DNA of 64,000 nt, from contig LT608311.1 in the NCBI GenBank assembly GCA_900095875.1, positions 186,001 through 250,000 of the forward strand. Direction: 5' to 3'. The stretch comes from Caecibacter massiliensis (GTDB lineage: Bacteria > Bacillota > Negativicutes > Veillonellales > Megasphaeraceae). A program made the translations under genes and the position numbers. Position 1 is the first letter of the stretch. Each line of letters starts with the position of its first letter. Shown here piece by piece: positions 39,741-48,066 of this stretch. The notes below the pieces were generated by a model that was not told where the DNA came from, did no database searches, and saw only the letters and a program-made list of their open reading frames with translations.

Positions 39741-41195
39741 ATGTCACAACGAGGTGGAAAAAGGGATGGATCTGGTAGAACCCCCCTCCCTATAAACGAA
39801 AAAAAAATACCCAAAACAATTTATATAACACCTTCCCTCCAAGGAGATATAGATCAGTATGCTTTTGGTAAAAATTTCTCAGAAAAGTGTACCGATTTAA
39901 TAAGTTCCCAAATTGCCCGAAGAAAAAGAGGCAAAAATAAAACTGTAAAATTTATCGACCTTTTTGCTGGTCTGGGTGGTATAAGAATTGGATTTGAAAA
40001 TGCATTTCGAAAAAAAGGTTTTGATCCAATTTGTGTGTTTAGTAGTGAAATAAAGGACTATGCAGTAAAGGCCTATAAAAACTATTTTAATGATGACTAT
40101 GTCGCAGGAGACATTACTAAGATACCCGCCTCAGATATTGAAGATTTCGATTTCTTGCTCGCTGGATTTCCATGTCAACCATTTTCTGCTGCTGGATTAG
40201 GTCTAGGATTTGAAGATACTAGAGGAACACTTTTTTTTGAAATAGAACGAATCTTAAAAGAAAAACATCCATACGGTTTTCTTCTTGAAAATGTCGAAGG
40301 ACTTATTAACCACGATGATGGTAGGACTTTATCCATCATCGTGAACCACTTGAAGAAATTGAATTATTACGTTTCTTATAGACTAATTGACAGTCAGTTC
40401 TTTGGTCTCGCACAATCACGTAAGAGAGTTTATATTGTTGGCACCCGAGATGCCCATATCTCGCTTGATGGTTTTGAAGAACATACAGCCGTACTGGGAG
40501 ATATATTGGAACACGGACTTCCCACCGTTAATTCGGATTTCACACATAAATTATTCGCTCATTTTACCCCAGACCAGGTTATTGGTAAAGCAATCAAGGA
40601 TAAGCGTGGAGGAGCAGACAATATCCATAGTTGGGAGATTGGATTGAAAGGGAATACTACAGATGAACAAGCAAAATTCCTTAATTTACTACTACTTGAG
40701 CGTAGGAAACGAAAATGGGCGGCCGAAATTGGCATAGATTGGATGGATGGTATGCCGTTGACAGAAAAACAAATATCCACGTTTTATCCACGAAAAAATT
40801 TAAAGCAATTCCTCGACAATCTTGTGGACATGGGGTATTTAACGCTAGAATATCCACGTAAGAAAGAAAACAATCGTCGGGTTCCCGATAAAACGAAATC
40901 AAAAGGTTACAATATCGTAGCAGGTAGACTATCATTTGAATTCACAAAAATATTAGACCCCTCAGACCTCGCACCAACGCTTGTAGCTATGGATGTTTCT
41001 CACTTAGGCGTAATAGATAATGGTGGATTACGCAGGTTATCAATTCGTGAAGGGGAACGTCTTTGTGGATTTCCAGAAGACTACGATTTGTCCTTTCTCA
41101 AAGAGAGTGAAGCATTTGATCTACTAGGCAATACAGTCTGCATTCCAGTAATTACTGCTATTGCTGACCGTCTTGCAGAAGCATATGCAAATTAA
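39741..41195 (+). CDS. DNA (cytosine-5) methyltransferase of the restriction island
   Basis: A 484-residue C5 methyltransferase with all main motifs: FIDLFAGLGGIRIGFE (I), catalytic Cys145 in AGFPCQPFSAAGLG (IV), FLLENVEGL (VI), QSRKRVYIVGT (VIII), LRRLSIREGERLCGFPEDY (IX) and LGNTVCIPVITAIADRLAEA (X). The first 60 residues are a basic extension (GGKRDGSGRTPLP...) that may bind DNA like a ribbon-helix-helix. AAGGAG precedes the ATG at 39741; upstream in-frame codons contain the promoter. It faces the restriction operon across a terminator and should protect host DNA. Confidence 0.95.
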   Translation: MSQRGGKRDGSGRTPLPINEKKIPKTIYITPSLQGDIDQYAFGKNFSEKCTDLISSQIARRKRGKNKTVKFIDLFAGLGGIRIGFENAFRKKGFDPICVFSSEIKDYAVKAYKNYFNDDYVAGDITKIPASDIEDFDFLLAGFPCQPFSAAGLGLGFEDTRGTLFFEIERILKEKHPYGFLLENVEGLINHDDGRTLSIIVNHLKKLNYYVSYRLIDSQFFGLAQSRKRVYIVGTRDAHISLDGFEEHTAVLGDILEHGLPTVNSDFTHKLFAHFTPDQVIGKAIKDKRGGADNIHSWEIGLKGNTTDEQAKFLNLLLLERRKRKWAAEIGIDWMDGMPLTEKQISTFYPRKNLKQFLDNLVDMGYLTLEYPRKKENNRRVPDKTKSKGYNIVAGRLSFEFTKILDPSDLAPTLVAMDVSHLGVIDNGGLRRLSIREGERLCGFPEDYDLSFLKESEAFDLLGNTVCIPVITAIADRLAEAYAN

Positions 41196-41200
41196 TTATT

Positions 41201-41229
41201 AGCGGGTACAAATAAAGTACCCGCTTTTA
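41201..41229 (+). terminator. Terminator between methyltransferase and restriction operon
   Basis: AGCGGGTAC (41201-41209) and GTACCCGCT (41217-41225) make a perfect 9-bp stem with a 7-base loop and a T-run on the plus strand. It also overlaps the stop codon of the convergent NO VEIN gene. Confidence 0.88.
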
Positions 41230-42162
41230 TATTTTTTGAATACGATAAGAAGCTGTATTAACCATCCACTGGTCGTTGTTAAAAATAACTTCATATGGAT
41301 TATAAATATATTCCGGTAGATATCCAGGCTTTCCAATTTGTTCATAATCAACAAGACAAAGGATATATTTATCACCTTTTATTCTTGCTACATCGCTTTC
41401 ATTTTCTGACCAAAAAAATCGTTCTACCCCAAGATAGCATTTTACTTCAATAAATCGATCGTAATTCTGGCTATCTTCAGTCTTAAAAGAAACTAAATCA
41501 TATCCCGCCGTTACATCAAAATCTGATATTCGTTTAATCATTTCAGATTTTGATGGAAGCCTCTTTTTTTCTAATTTAAGGACAAACTCTTCTGCTTCTA
41601 ATCCTCTTTTACTCTGTTCTTCTTTCTTTCTCAGTAATTGTTCAAGTGTAAATTTTCTTCTTCTACTTCGTAGTTTTGAAGTCCAATCATCTTCATAATT
41701 CTCTGGAACGCTGATAACCCCATTCTCATCTTTATCTAGGGCGTTTGCAGAAATAAGAAAATTTCTAATAGCAGCATAAGCCAATGGAAAAGCTGACCTC
41801 TTAATTGTTAAATGCCCCTTCTCAGCATCAAAACCGGTAGCATCTTTATCAAAAATTCCATCTTCAATTAATTTATTTATTGTCAAAGTTATGAGTTTAT
41901 TTATTTTTTCATCTTTTTTGAGCCCTATCATGGCATTTAATGACTCGGCTGGGCTTACAAAGCCCCCTTCTACTTCTACTAAGCATAAATATTCTAAAAA
42001 TGCAATTGCGCCTGGGCAATTAATTGTTATTCCGTTTTCTAAGGCACATCTATTTCGAATTTCATCTCGGCTCACTCTTTCTTTTCCTTCAATGATGGAA
42101 ATCAAAAACAGTAAGCCGTCAATATTCCCTACTGAATTACACCTTTTTAGTTCTATAAACAT
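41227..42162 (-). CDS. NO VEIN (DUF3883) domain nuclease-like protein
   Basis: A 311-residue protein. Residues 1-130 are helical without known motif. Residues about 185-300 form a DUF3883 domain: Glu191 in RGLEAEEFVLKLE, Asp222 in AGYDLVSF, and Glu239-x-Lys241 in RFIEVKCYL, the metal-binding set of a PD-(D/E)XK nuclease, then FFWSENESDVARIKGDKYIL. DUF3883 is common next to helicases in restriction systems. It overlaps the helicase gene by 26 bases, so the two are likely made in equal amounts. Confidence 0.88.
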   Translation of the reverse strand: MFIELKRCNSVGNIDGLLFLISIIEGKERVSRDEIRNRCALENGITINCPGAIAFLEYLCLVEVEGGFVSPAESLNAMIGLKKDEKINKLITLTINKLIEDGIFDKDATGFDAEKGHLTIKRSAFPLAYAAIRNFLISANALDKDENGVISVPENYEDDWTSKLRSRRRKFTLEQLLRKKEEQSKRGLEAEEFVLKLEKKRLPSKSEMIKRISDFDVTAGYDLVSFKTEDSQNYDRFIEVKCYLGVERFFWSENESDVARIKGDKYILCLVDYEQIGKPGYLPEYIYNPYEVIFNNDQWMVNTASYRIQKI

Positions 42163-44095
42163 ACTCTTTAATCAAAGCCTTGATGTCTTCATCTCCAGTT
42201 TCCAATCCAACATTTTCAAATAATGGGATAGGCATACTTTCAATGATTTCCCTAAGCCTTGTCTCCTTTTCAATCAATCTACTATGGATTACTTCATCTA
42301 TTGAATCTTCTGAGAGCAGATAATAATAATTTGTTTCTGTTCCCGGTTTAAGGCCATAGCGGTGAATACGATCTTTTGACTGTATAAAATGAGCAGCATT
42401 GAAGCTCCGTTCCATATAAATTGCATTATGGCATGCCTTGTGAAGAGAAATTGATTCTGAAACAGCAAAAGGGTTTGCAATAATAACCTTAAAAGAAGAA
42501 TCTTTTTTATGAAATTCTGCGATAATTTGTTCTCTGGTATCTATCTCATTTTCATCTTCATCTCCAGTGGAAACCGGCGTTGCTCCATATAAAGTTTTGC
42601 ATGAAATTCCACTTTTTTGAAGATAGGCTTGAAAATCAAGTATGTTCTTAATATATATCGCCCATACGATGACCTTTTCACCTTTATTTATTATATTCTC
42701 AATTATTTCTTTAGCCTTTTCAAACTTAGGTGGTATTTCATCTCGTGAATACCGCAATATATCTGCAATTAATGAAGAATCTTCATTAACAGATTCTGGA
42801 TTAAAACAATCTATCGCCGCAAATTGCCTTAATGGTACACTTAATAAATTGGGATTAGTTGCCGCTTGCATTAGCCTTATTAGTCTAGCTTTGACAAGAT
42901 TCTGCCTGAACCAGTTATCTTTACTAGAAACTATATCATCCATATATTTTTTTTCAATAATGTCATAGATTTTACGTTGTATTGCTCCCATGGGAACTAT
43001 AACGGGAGGATGTTCTGTTGCCGGTGGTATTCCCAAATCACTTTTCTTAACCCTTATAAAAAAAGGTTCAATACAATGAAGCAAATTATCCACCCTGGAG
43101 TCAGATTCCGATTTACTCATATCTTTTAGTTGATAAACTTCATAAGGGATTATTTTTTTAGTAGGCCATATAAACTTATACAGGTTATATAAGTCTTCAA
43201 ATCCATTTGGTGCTGGGGTTCCTGTTAAAACAACCCTTGATGAGCAATACGGTGCTATATCAAGTACACTTGCAGCCATTATGCCACCATCCGTGTTCTT
43301 GATTTTGTGAGCCTCATCAAGCACTACCATTACTTTATTATTACGAAGGAAATAAATTAGTTCCTCCTTTAAAGAATTTACTGATGCGTATGATAATAAC
43401 GTTATTTTTGCTGGTTCAACAGAATACAAGTATTGTTTTTTATCTTGTATTGATACCTTTCCATTAAGTCTTTTTATAGTAGGCATCTGTCCAAAGCATT
43501 CTTTATATTCAAGTTCCCAAGGCCCAAACGCGCTTAAGGGGGAAATAATGAGTAACTTATCAACATATTTTTTTTCATCAGGAGGCAGATTAGATAGATA
43601 CGCGAAAGCACCGTAGACAACACTAGTTTTCCCCGCCCCTGGAGCGGAAAAATTGCATGAATTTTGAGAAAAGGCTAAATGGTATGCCGATAAAAGTTGC
43701 AGTTTATATAAACTTCTATTAGGCAAGTTTTTACATACTGAGTCAATGAACTCTTGAAACTCCTCTTTATCGCAATGGTTATCGCGAATAAGCCTAGCCT
43801 TTTCAGCAAATTCATCAAACTTTACTTCTTCTTTCTCATAATTATTAACCGCTTCAGACACTTTTTCAGAGTATTCCAAATTGGCTGATATATATCCACA
43901 AATTTTCTTAATACGATCAATTGTTTTATCTATATTATCCCCAACATTTATAACAAGACTTTGGCTTGTTCGCTGGAAATTAACTGCATCCTTCAGAAAC
44001 CGTGCCGCCCTTCTGTTATGGAAGATTAAATCAATATCTCCAGTAACAATCAATTCGGTATCATTTTCGCTTGATTCAAGACGAAGTTTCTTCAT
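42137..44095 (-). CDS. SNF2-family helicase of the restriction island
   Basis: A 652-residue superfamily 2 translocase: Walker A APGAGKT at 151-157, DEAH box at 260-263 (VVLDEAHKIKN), motif III LTGTPAPNGFEDL, and a full C-terminal half with KVIVWAIYIKNI, NPFAVSESISLHKACHNAIY and RIHRYGLKPGTETNYYYLLS. The first 140 residues are a separate helical domain. It is longer than and clearly different from the prophage SNF2 gene at 27764. A translocase in a type II-like cluster suggests ATP-dependent scanning before cleavage. Confidence 0.93.
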   Translation of the reverse strand: MKKLRLESSENDTELIVTGDIDLIFHNRRAARFLKDAVNFQRTSQSLVINVGDNIDKTIDRIKKICGYISANLEYSEKVSEAVNNYEKEEVKFDEFAEKARLIRDNHCDKEEFQEFIDSVCKNLPNRSLYKLQLLSAYHLAFSQNSCNFSAPGAGKTSVVYGAFAYLSNLPPDEKKYVDKLLIISPLSAFGPWELEYKECFGQMPTIKRLNGKVSIQDKKQYLYSVEPAKITLLSYASVNSLKEELIYFLRNNKVMVVLDEAHKIKNTDGGIMAASVLDIAPYCSSRVVLTGTPAPNGFEDLYNLYKFIWPTKKIIPYEVYQLKDMSKSESDSRVDNLLHCIEPFFIRVKKSDLGIPPATEHPPVIVPMGAIQRKIYDIIEKKYMDDIVSSKDNWFRQNLVKARLIRLMQAATNPNLLSVPLRQFAAIDCFNPESVNEDSSLIADILRYSRDEIPPKFEKAKEIIENIINKGEKVIVWAIYIKNILDFQAYLQKSGISCKTLYGATPVSTGDEDENEIDTREQIIAEFHKKDSSFKVIIANPFAVSESISLHKACHNAIYMERSFNAAHFIQSKDRIHRYGLKPGTETNYYYLLSEDSIDEVIHSRLIEKETRLREIIESMPIPLFENVGLETGDEDIKALIKEYVYRTKKV

Positions 44096-44109
44096 TTAAC
44101 ATACTTCCT

Positions 44110-45396
44110 TTACAAACCAAGGATATCCTTGAACTTATTAACATAATCCTGTAAGGTCTGAACACATCCACGCACTTGCTTATCCGTTGAGAAGCTCGGC
44201 TGATTCACATCAACTACTTCCAGCGCTTGGCAAGCTTTAATAAGTTGCTGCAAAGGCTTAGCAGCGTTAGCGTGGTTTTCAAGTAAATCTTTACTCTGAA
44301 TATAGTTGTCATCAAGAGCTTCTTCAACTTTCTGCCGCCACTGCTGATCCCTGGCTTTTAAAGCACGGCTAAGGTCTGGCGGATTCTTAGCCATAATGTC
44401 TTCAACCGTTTCTTCATCGACATTTTCTGTTAATTTAAAATGCTTATCTCTAAAAGGTTCCCATACTTCCTTTTTAGCAAAGAAGCTAGAAGCAGGATTC
44501 TTGGGAGTTGGTGCAGATATAATATCACGGAATAAAGTCTGTTCAAAGTTAGCACGGATATAATCAAAAGCTATGAGCTTTAAGTCGCTAACATCCGCTT
44601 CAGGATCATAATCCCACATGGAAGCTACCCCGGCCTTATACTTTCTTAAGGCGGAATCCAATTTCAAAAAAGAGTCTTCATTTTTATCAAGTTGTGTATA
44701 CATCCCAGAATATTCGTATTCGTCTAAGTATTCATCCATTAGTTCCAAAGCGGAAAGCATTGTACGTATTTCCCCAGGTTTGCAATCCATCATATTGGCA
44801 ATATCATCATCTGTAAATCCTGCGTCTTTAAGGTCTTTTGCTTTCAAGTACTTTTCAATAGGATTATAATCTACCTTAGCGTCTTCACCCATCTGATAGG
44901 TTGTTTCAAGTGCTAAGATTTCTTTTTTATCTGCATCATCAGGGAGAATGATTGCAATAAAAAATCGGCAGTGCCCTTTTTCTGTATAAGGAATGGATTC
45001 ATCTTCCATTATATTATTTAGAAGACTTGCTCGACGGTTACCATCAATAATGATACCATCAGATGTAACAATACCATGTTTCTGTTGATGTTCTTTCAGA
45101 AGTCGCATTTTGGTTTTCTTATTCGCATCTGGTTTCGAATCCCAAAGAAACTTCTCTATAACCTTTTTGTCAGCAGGGTCTTCCGGATTAAGTTGATGAT
45201 GTTGTCTTTCATACGATTTGACAACACTCCCAATTCTCCCATTATACGGGTTATATACGAGATATTCTAACGGAATTGCATATGCGTTCAAAGTAATGAT
45301 ACTGCCATGGTACGTAATAGGAATGCCCGTACGGCAGGCCAAATCTGGATGGTCAGTAAATTCTTTAAGCTTAGCTTTTCTTTCTTCTGCATTCAT
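44110..45396 (-). CDS. ParB/Srx-like protein of the restriction island
   Basis: A 428-residue protein. Residues about 25-150 resemble a ParB-like domain: a conserved PLEYLVYNPYNGRI segment and GIIIDGNRRASLLNNIM, in which DGNRR replaces the GHRR motif of true ParB. Residues about 155-240 hold a helix-turn-helix (KDAGFTDDDIANMMDCKPGE); the remaining 190 residues are helical. It is not near a parA gene, so chromosome partition is unlikely. ParB-like domains of this kind act as nucleases or CTP/ATP switches in defence islands. Ribosome site GGAGG fits the ATG at 45396. Confidence 0.8.
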   Translation of the reverse strand: MNAEERKAKLKEFTDHPDLACRTGIPITYHGSIITLNAYAIPLEYLVYNPYNGRIGSVVKSYERQHHQLNPEDPADKKVIEKFLWDSKPDANKKTKMRLLKEHQQKHGIVTSDGIIIDGNRRASLLNNIMEDESIPYTEKGHCRFFIAIILPDDADKKEILALETTYQMGEDAKVDYNPIEKYLKAKDLKDAGFTDDDIANMMDCKPGEIRTMLSALELMDEYLDEYEYSGMYTQLDKNEDSFLKLDSALRKYKAGVASMWDYDPEADVSDLKLIAFDYIRANFEQTLFRDIISAPTPKNPASSFFAKKEVWEPFRDKHFKLTENVDEETVEDIMAKNPPDLSRALKARDQQWRQKVEEALDDNYIQSKDLLENHANAAKPLQQLIKACQALEVVDVNQPSFSTDKQVRGCVQTLQDYVNKFKDILGL

Positions 45397-45413
45397 AACG
45401 ATATACCTCCAAA

Positions 45414-46334
45414 TCAAAATTCATCAATGTGTGCATCAATAATATCTTCTAATAGCCCCATGTTTTGAAAGTTCAGGACATAATCGGAACATCTATGAAT
45501 TTCTTTAAGATCAGCCTGTCTTCCAATCCAGCCGGCCCCATCCAAGAAGTTCACATAAATTATATTCCTTCCTGCTGCCCGTTCTTTTTTTATCGTCTCC
45601 ACAGTTTTTCTAGCAGCGGTTTTTTTGCTTCCTTGGCTACTCGATGTCGTTACACTATATGAAACGTCCAGAATCAATCTTGGTTTAGTTGGTGATTCCA
45701 ATACGAAGCTAACTGCTCGATCCAAAATAGGAACCCTCACATTGCTTTGATATTCCAGCCCATATTTCGAGCAAACTCTTTTCAGTTCCTTTTCTATGTC
45801 AGCTAAAATACAATCACCAACGCCATTGCTATACCTACCTTCCAGTCCACGTTTAACAAGTTGTCGAACATTATTGACATCCTGAAGTTTTAGCAAGGTT
45901 GTTTTATCCATCGACAAATTTTCAAGGTAGAAAGCAGGAATGCAAGCCTTCATTTTCTCATCATTTTTACCGTCCCAAAGAAGGTTAAGGATGCTTTCCA
46001 TCATTGCAGGGCTTTCCATCATTGCCGTTCTGATTTTACTGAGCCCCCACTCCGTAGCAAAATGAAAACCTCGATCCTTTCGAATCATAGATACCATCCT
46101 TTTAAAACGTTCAACAGATATCTCTGCTACAGATGTAAGATTATCGAGAGAATCCTTGTGGTCGATAATGTACCGCTTAAGCGATTCTTTATCCCTAATG
46201 GTACGCAAGCCCATGGAAATACTTGCCGTTTTTGCCTGAACTTCTTTTTCAATTTGGGCTTCATATGCTGGATTAATGTAAAACATCGTCGTAGAGTTAA
46301 ATAATTCCTCATAAGACATTTTTTTTGCGCTCAT
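45414..46334 (-). CDS. Putative type II restriction endonuclease (DpnII-like fold)
   Basis: A 306-residue protein. The C-terminal third has RLILDVSYSVTTSSSQGSKK, a metal-binding strand with downstream Lys, then IIYVNFLDGAGWIGRQADLK, a segment found in DpnII-like and related type II endonucleases. The N-terminal 200 residues are helical and likely bind the target. It is the first gene of the four-gene minus operon, directly behind a promoter. The recognition sequence cannot be read from the protein. Confidence 0.8.
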   Translation of the reverse strand: MSAKKMSYEELFNSTTMFYINPAYEAQIEKEVQAKTASISMGLRTIRDKESLKRYIIDHKDSLDNLTSVAEISVERFKRMVSMIRKDRGFHFATEWGLSKIRTAMMESPAMMESILNLLWDGKNDEKMKACIPAFYLENLSMDKTTLLKLQDVNNVRQLVKRGLEGRYSNGVGDCILADIEKELKRVCSKYGLEYQSNVRVPILDRAVSFVLESPTKPRLILDVSYSVTTSSSQGSKKTAARKTVETIKKERAAGRNIIYVNFLDGAGWIGRQADLKEIHRCSDYVLNFQNMGLLEDIIDAHIDEF

Positions 46335-46370
46335 TTAGGGCACCGCCTTTCTAAGATTTGATTTAACACC

Positions 46371-46399
46371 AGTATATCACCCAAGTTTGTTAAAGGCAA
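46371..46399 (-). promoter_or_regulatory. Promoter of the restriction operon
   Basis: Minus strand TTGCCT (46399-46394), 17-base spacer, TATACT (46376-46371), 37 bases upstream of the endonuclease start. Confidence 0.78.
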
Positions 46400-46474
46400 T
46401 AGAAAAATTACACTTTTTTGCGTATTTTTTAGAGTTCCATATTTTCTTATTTTAATCGCTGTAAGGACAATGAA

Positions 46475-46497
46475 ATTACGCTTATACGCTTATGTGC
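46475..46497. promoter_or_regulatory. Three tandem operator-like half-sites
   Basis: ATTACGC, TTATACGC and TTATGTGC in direct succession, 76-98 bases upstream of the restriction promoter. Same half-site type as the palindromes at 38473 and 39597. Confidence 0.6.
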
Positions 46498-46544
46498 TTA
46501 CTTATAAGTATCATATCGAATATATTGAATTCCCCGGCTATTGA

Positions 46545-47012
46545 TTACTTATATTCATCTTCGCATTCGTAAATATCATATTCGTTCAACATGTTATCAA
46601 AAATAACCTCTTCTATCACGCGTATACATTCATCAAGTTTTTTGTCAATTTCACTCCCCCAGAAATGAATTACATTCCACCCTAAAAATAATAATTGTTT
46701 ATCAACTTCATTGTCTCGCTGCATGTTTCTTTCTATTTTTTTTATCCAGAACTCTGGATTACGTCCTTTCTCAAGTCTTGGTTTCAAAACCGTATACCAA
46801 TCTTTCCCATGGAAAAAATCGCTGTCACAAAAAATAACAATTTTCTGTTTTGTCATTACGATATCCGGACTTCCTGGTAAGTCTTTGTAGTTTTTGCGGT
46901 ATCTATATCCTCTATGCCAGAGCGCTTTGCGTAAAGTTAACTCAATTGATGTATCCTTCGAGCGAATATGTGACATGCACTTTTTACATTGTTCTGGTGT
47001 CAATCTATCCAT
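46545..47012 (-). CDS. vsr: Very short patch repair (Vsr-like) endonuclease
   Basis: A 155-residue Vsr homologue of normal length. Conserved parts: CMSHIRSKDTSIELTLRKAL, HRGYRYRKNYKDLPGSPDIV with Asp50, KIVIFCDSDFFHGKDW with His68 and a variant DSD in place of DGC, and the WIKKIERNMQRDNEVDKQLL tail. Vsr nicks beside T:G mismatches that arise when 5-methylcytosine deaminates, so it fits the C5 methyltransferase of this island. It has its own extended -10 promoter. Confidence 0.93.
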   Translation of the reverse strand: MDRLTPEQCKKCMSHIRSKDTSIELTLRKALWHRGYRYRKNYKDLPGSPDIVMTKQKIVIFCDSDFFHGKDWYTVLKPRLEKGRNPEFWIKKIERNMQRDNEVDKQLLFLGWNVIHFWGSEIDKKLDECIRVIEEVIFDNMLNEYDIYECEDEYK

Positions 47013-47137
47013 ACCCTTATACTTCCTTCGCAGATTCTTAGGAAACTATTTACGCCGATTTAGATTAAAATGTTAAGTACATAAAATAATCTATCTTCAT
47101 TTCCCTTTTTATCTTATCTTTGTTTTATATAGTCACT

Positions 47138-47146
47138 ATTATATCA
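47138..47146 (-). promoter_or_regulatory. Extended -10 promoter for vsr
   Basis: Minus strand TGATATAAT with a perfect TATAAT, 126 bases upstream of the vsr start. No good -35 is visible. Confidence 0.5.
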
Positions 47147-47214
47147 TGATACATAGTTTATTACACAGCGAATGACATTTAGTTAGCCCCTAAAAAATAT
47201 ATATATCAAAATGC

Positions 47215-47262
47215 AAAAAACGACGGCCCTGTGAATGCGTAGGTGCAGACACAGAAGCCGTC
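47215..47262 (-). terminator. Terminator after the SEL1-like gene
   Basis: Minus strand GACGGC and GCCGTC with an inner CTGTG/CACAG pairing, loop about 18 bases, then six T. It closes the transcript from 47952. Confidence 0.83.
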
Positions 47263-47277
47263 CCATTATTGTTTATC

Positions 47278-47952
47278 TCATTTAATTATTCTTTCGAAAA
47301 AATCCCTGTTTAGGAATGCTTCACCGTCTTCATTGAATCGTACCGTTACGCTTTCACCTTTCATCGCCAGGACGTTCATCAAGGCTGATGCCCTGAGTCG
47401 GCCCTTGCACCAGTCCTTAAGTGTCTGGTGTATATCGATAATGATTGTCTGGTCTATTTCCGGGATGGATACCGTTACATCCAGTGCCCGTGCGTCAACT
47501 TCGTTGCTAAAATATTCCAAGCCGTGCTGGAACGGCCCACTTGCACTTTTCCTTTCATACCCGTCAACTCCCACAATATAGCCACGGTAATGCTCATCAT
47601 TGCAACAGGCTTCGAGGTGGAAATCATCGAAATTACATATTTTGTGCGCATGCAGTTCCGCCAGCTGCCTTTCATACTCTGCGCTCTTTTCTACGGACTT
47701 CTCCACGCCGATTCCATGCCGGTATATGTACGACAGGTTCTCGATGGCGTCCACGCTATCCAGATCAGCGGCCTTTTCATACCATGCTATAGACTTTTCC
47801 GGGTCTTTGCCATAGTACATCATGCCCAACATGCACATTGCTTCCGTGTTGCCATTGCGAGCTGACTTCTCGTACAGTTCAATAGCTTCCTGCGTCCTGC
47901 CTTCCAAGTCCAAGAGCCATGCACGGTCTAAGATAGAATCTTGCTTAATCAT
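47278..47952 (-). CDS. SEL1-like repeat protein
   Basis: A 224-residue protein. Residues about 5-85 hold two to three TPR/SEL1 repeats (EGRTQEAIELYEKSARNGNT, EAMCMLGMMYYGKDPEKSIA, YRHGIGVEKSVEKSAEYER), a scaffold for protein contacts. The rest is a globular part of unknown family. No signal peptide is visible, so it acts in the cytoplasm. GGAG precedes the ATG at 47952. Its position beside the island suggests cargo, but the base composition is close to the host. Confidence 0.8.
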   Translation of the reverse strand: MIKQDSILDRAWLLDLEGRTQEAIELYEKSARNGNTEAMCMLGMMYYGKDPEKSIAWYEKAADLDSVDAIENLSYIYRHGIGVEKSVEKSAEYERQLAELHAHKICNFDDFHLEACCNDEHYRGYIVGVDGYERKSASGPFQHGLEYFSNEVDARALDVTVSIPEIDQTIIIDIHQTLKDWCKGRLRASALMNVLAMKGESVTVRFNEDGEAFLNRDFFERIIK

Positions 47953-48066
47953 AAGTTGCTCCTTTCCATTTAAAATCACTCGATTACACATCTTCTTGTA
48001 TTGTAACATGGAAATTATGCAATTTATGAAATTCTAATCAAAGATTTATCATTTTGTTATATTTTA

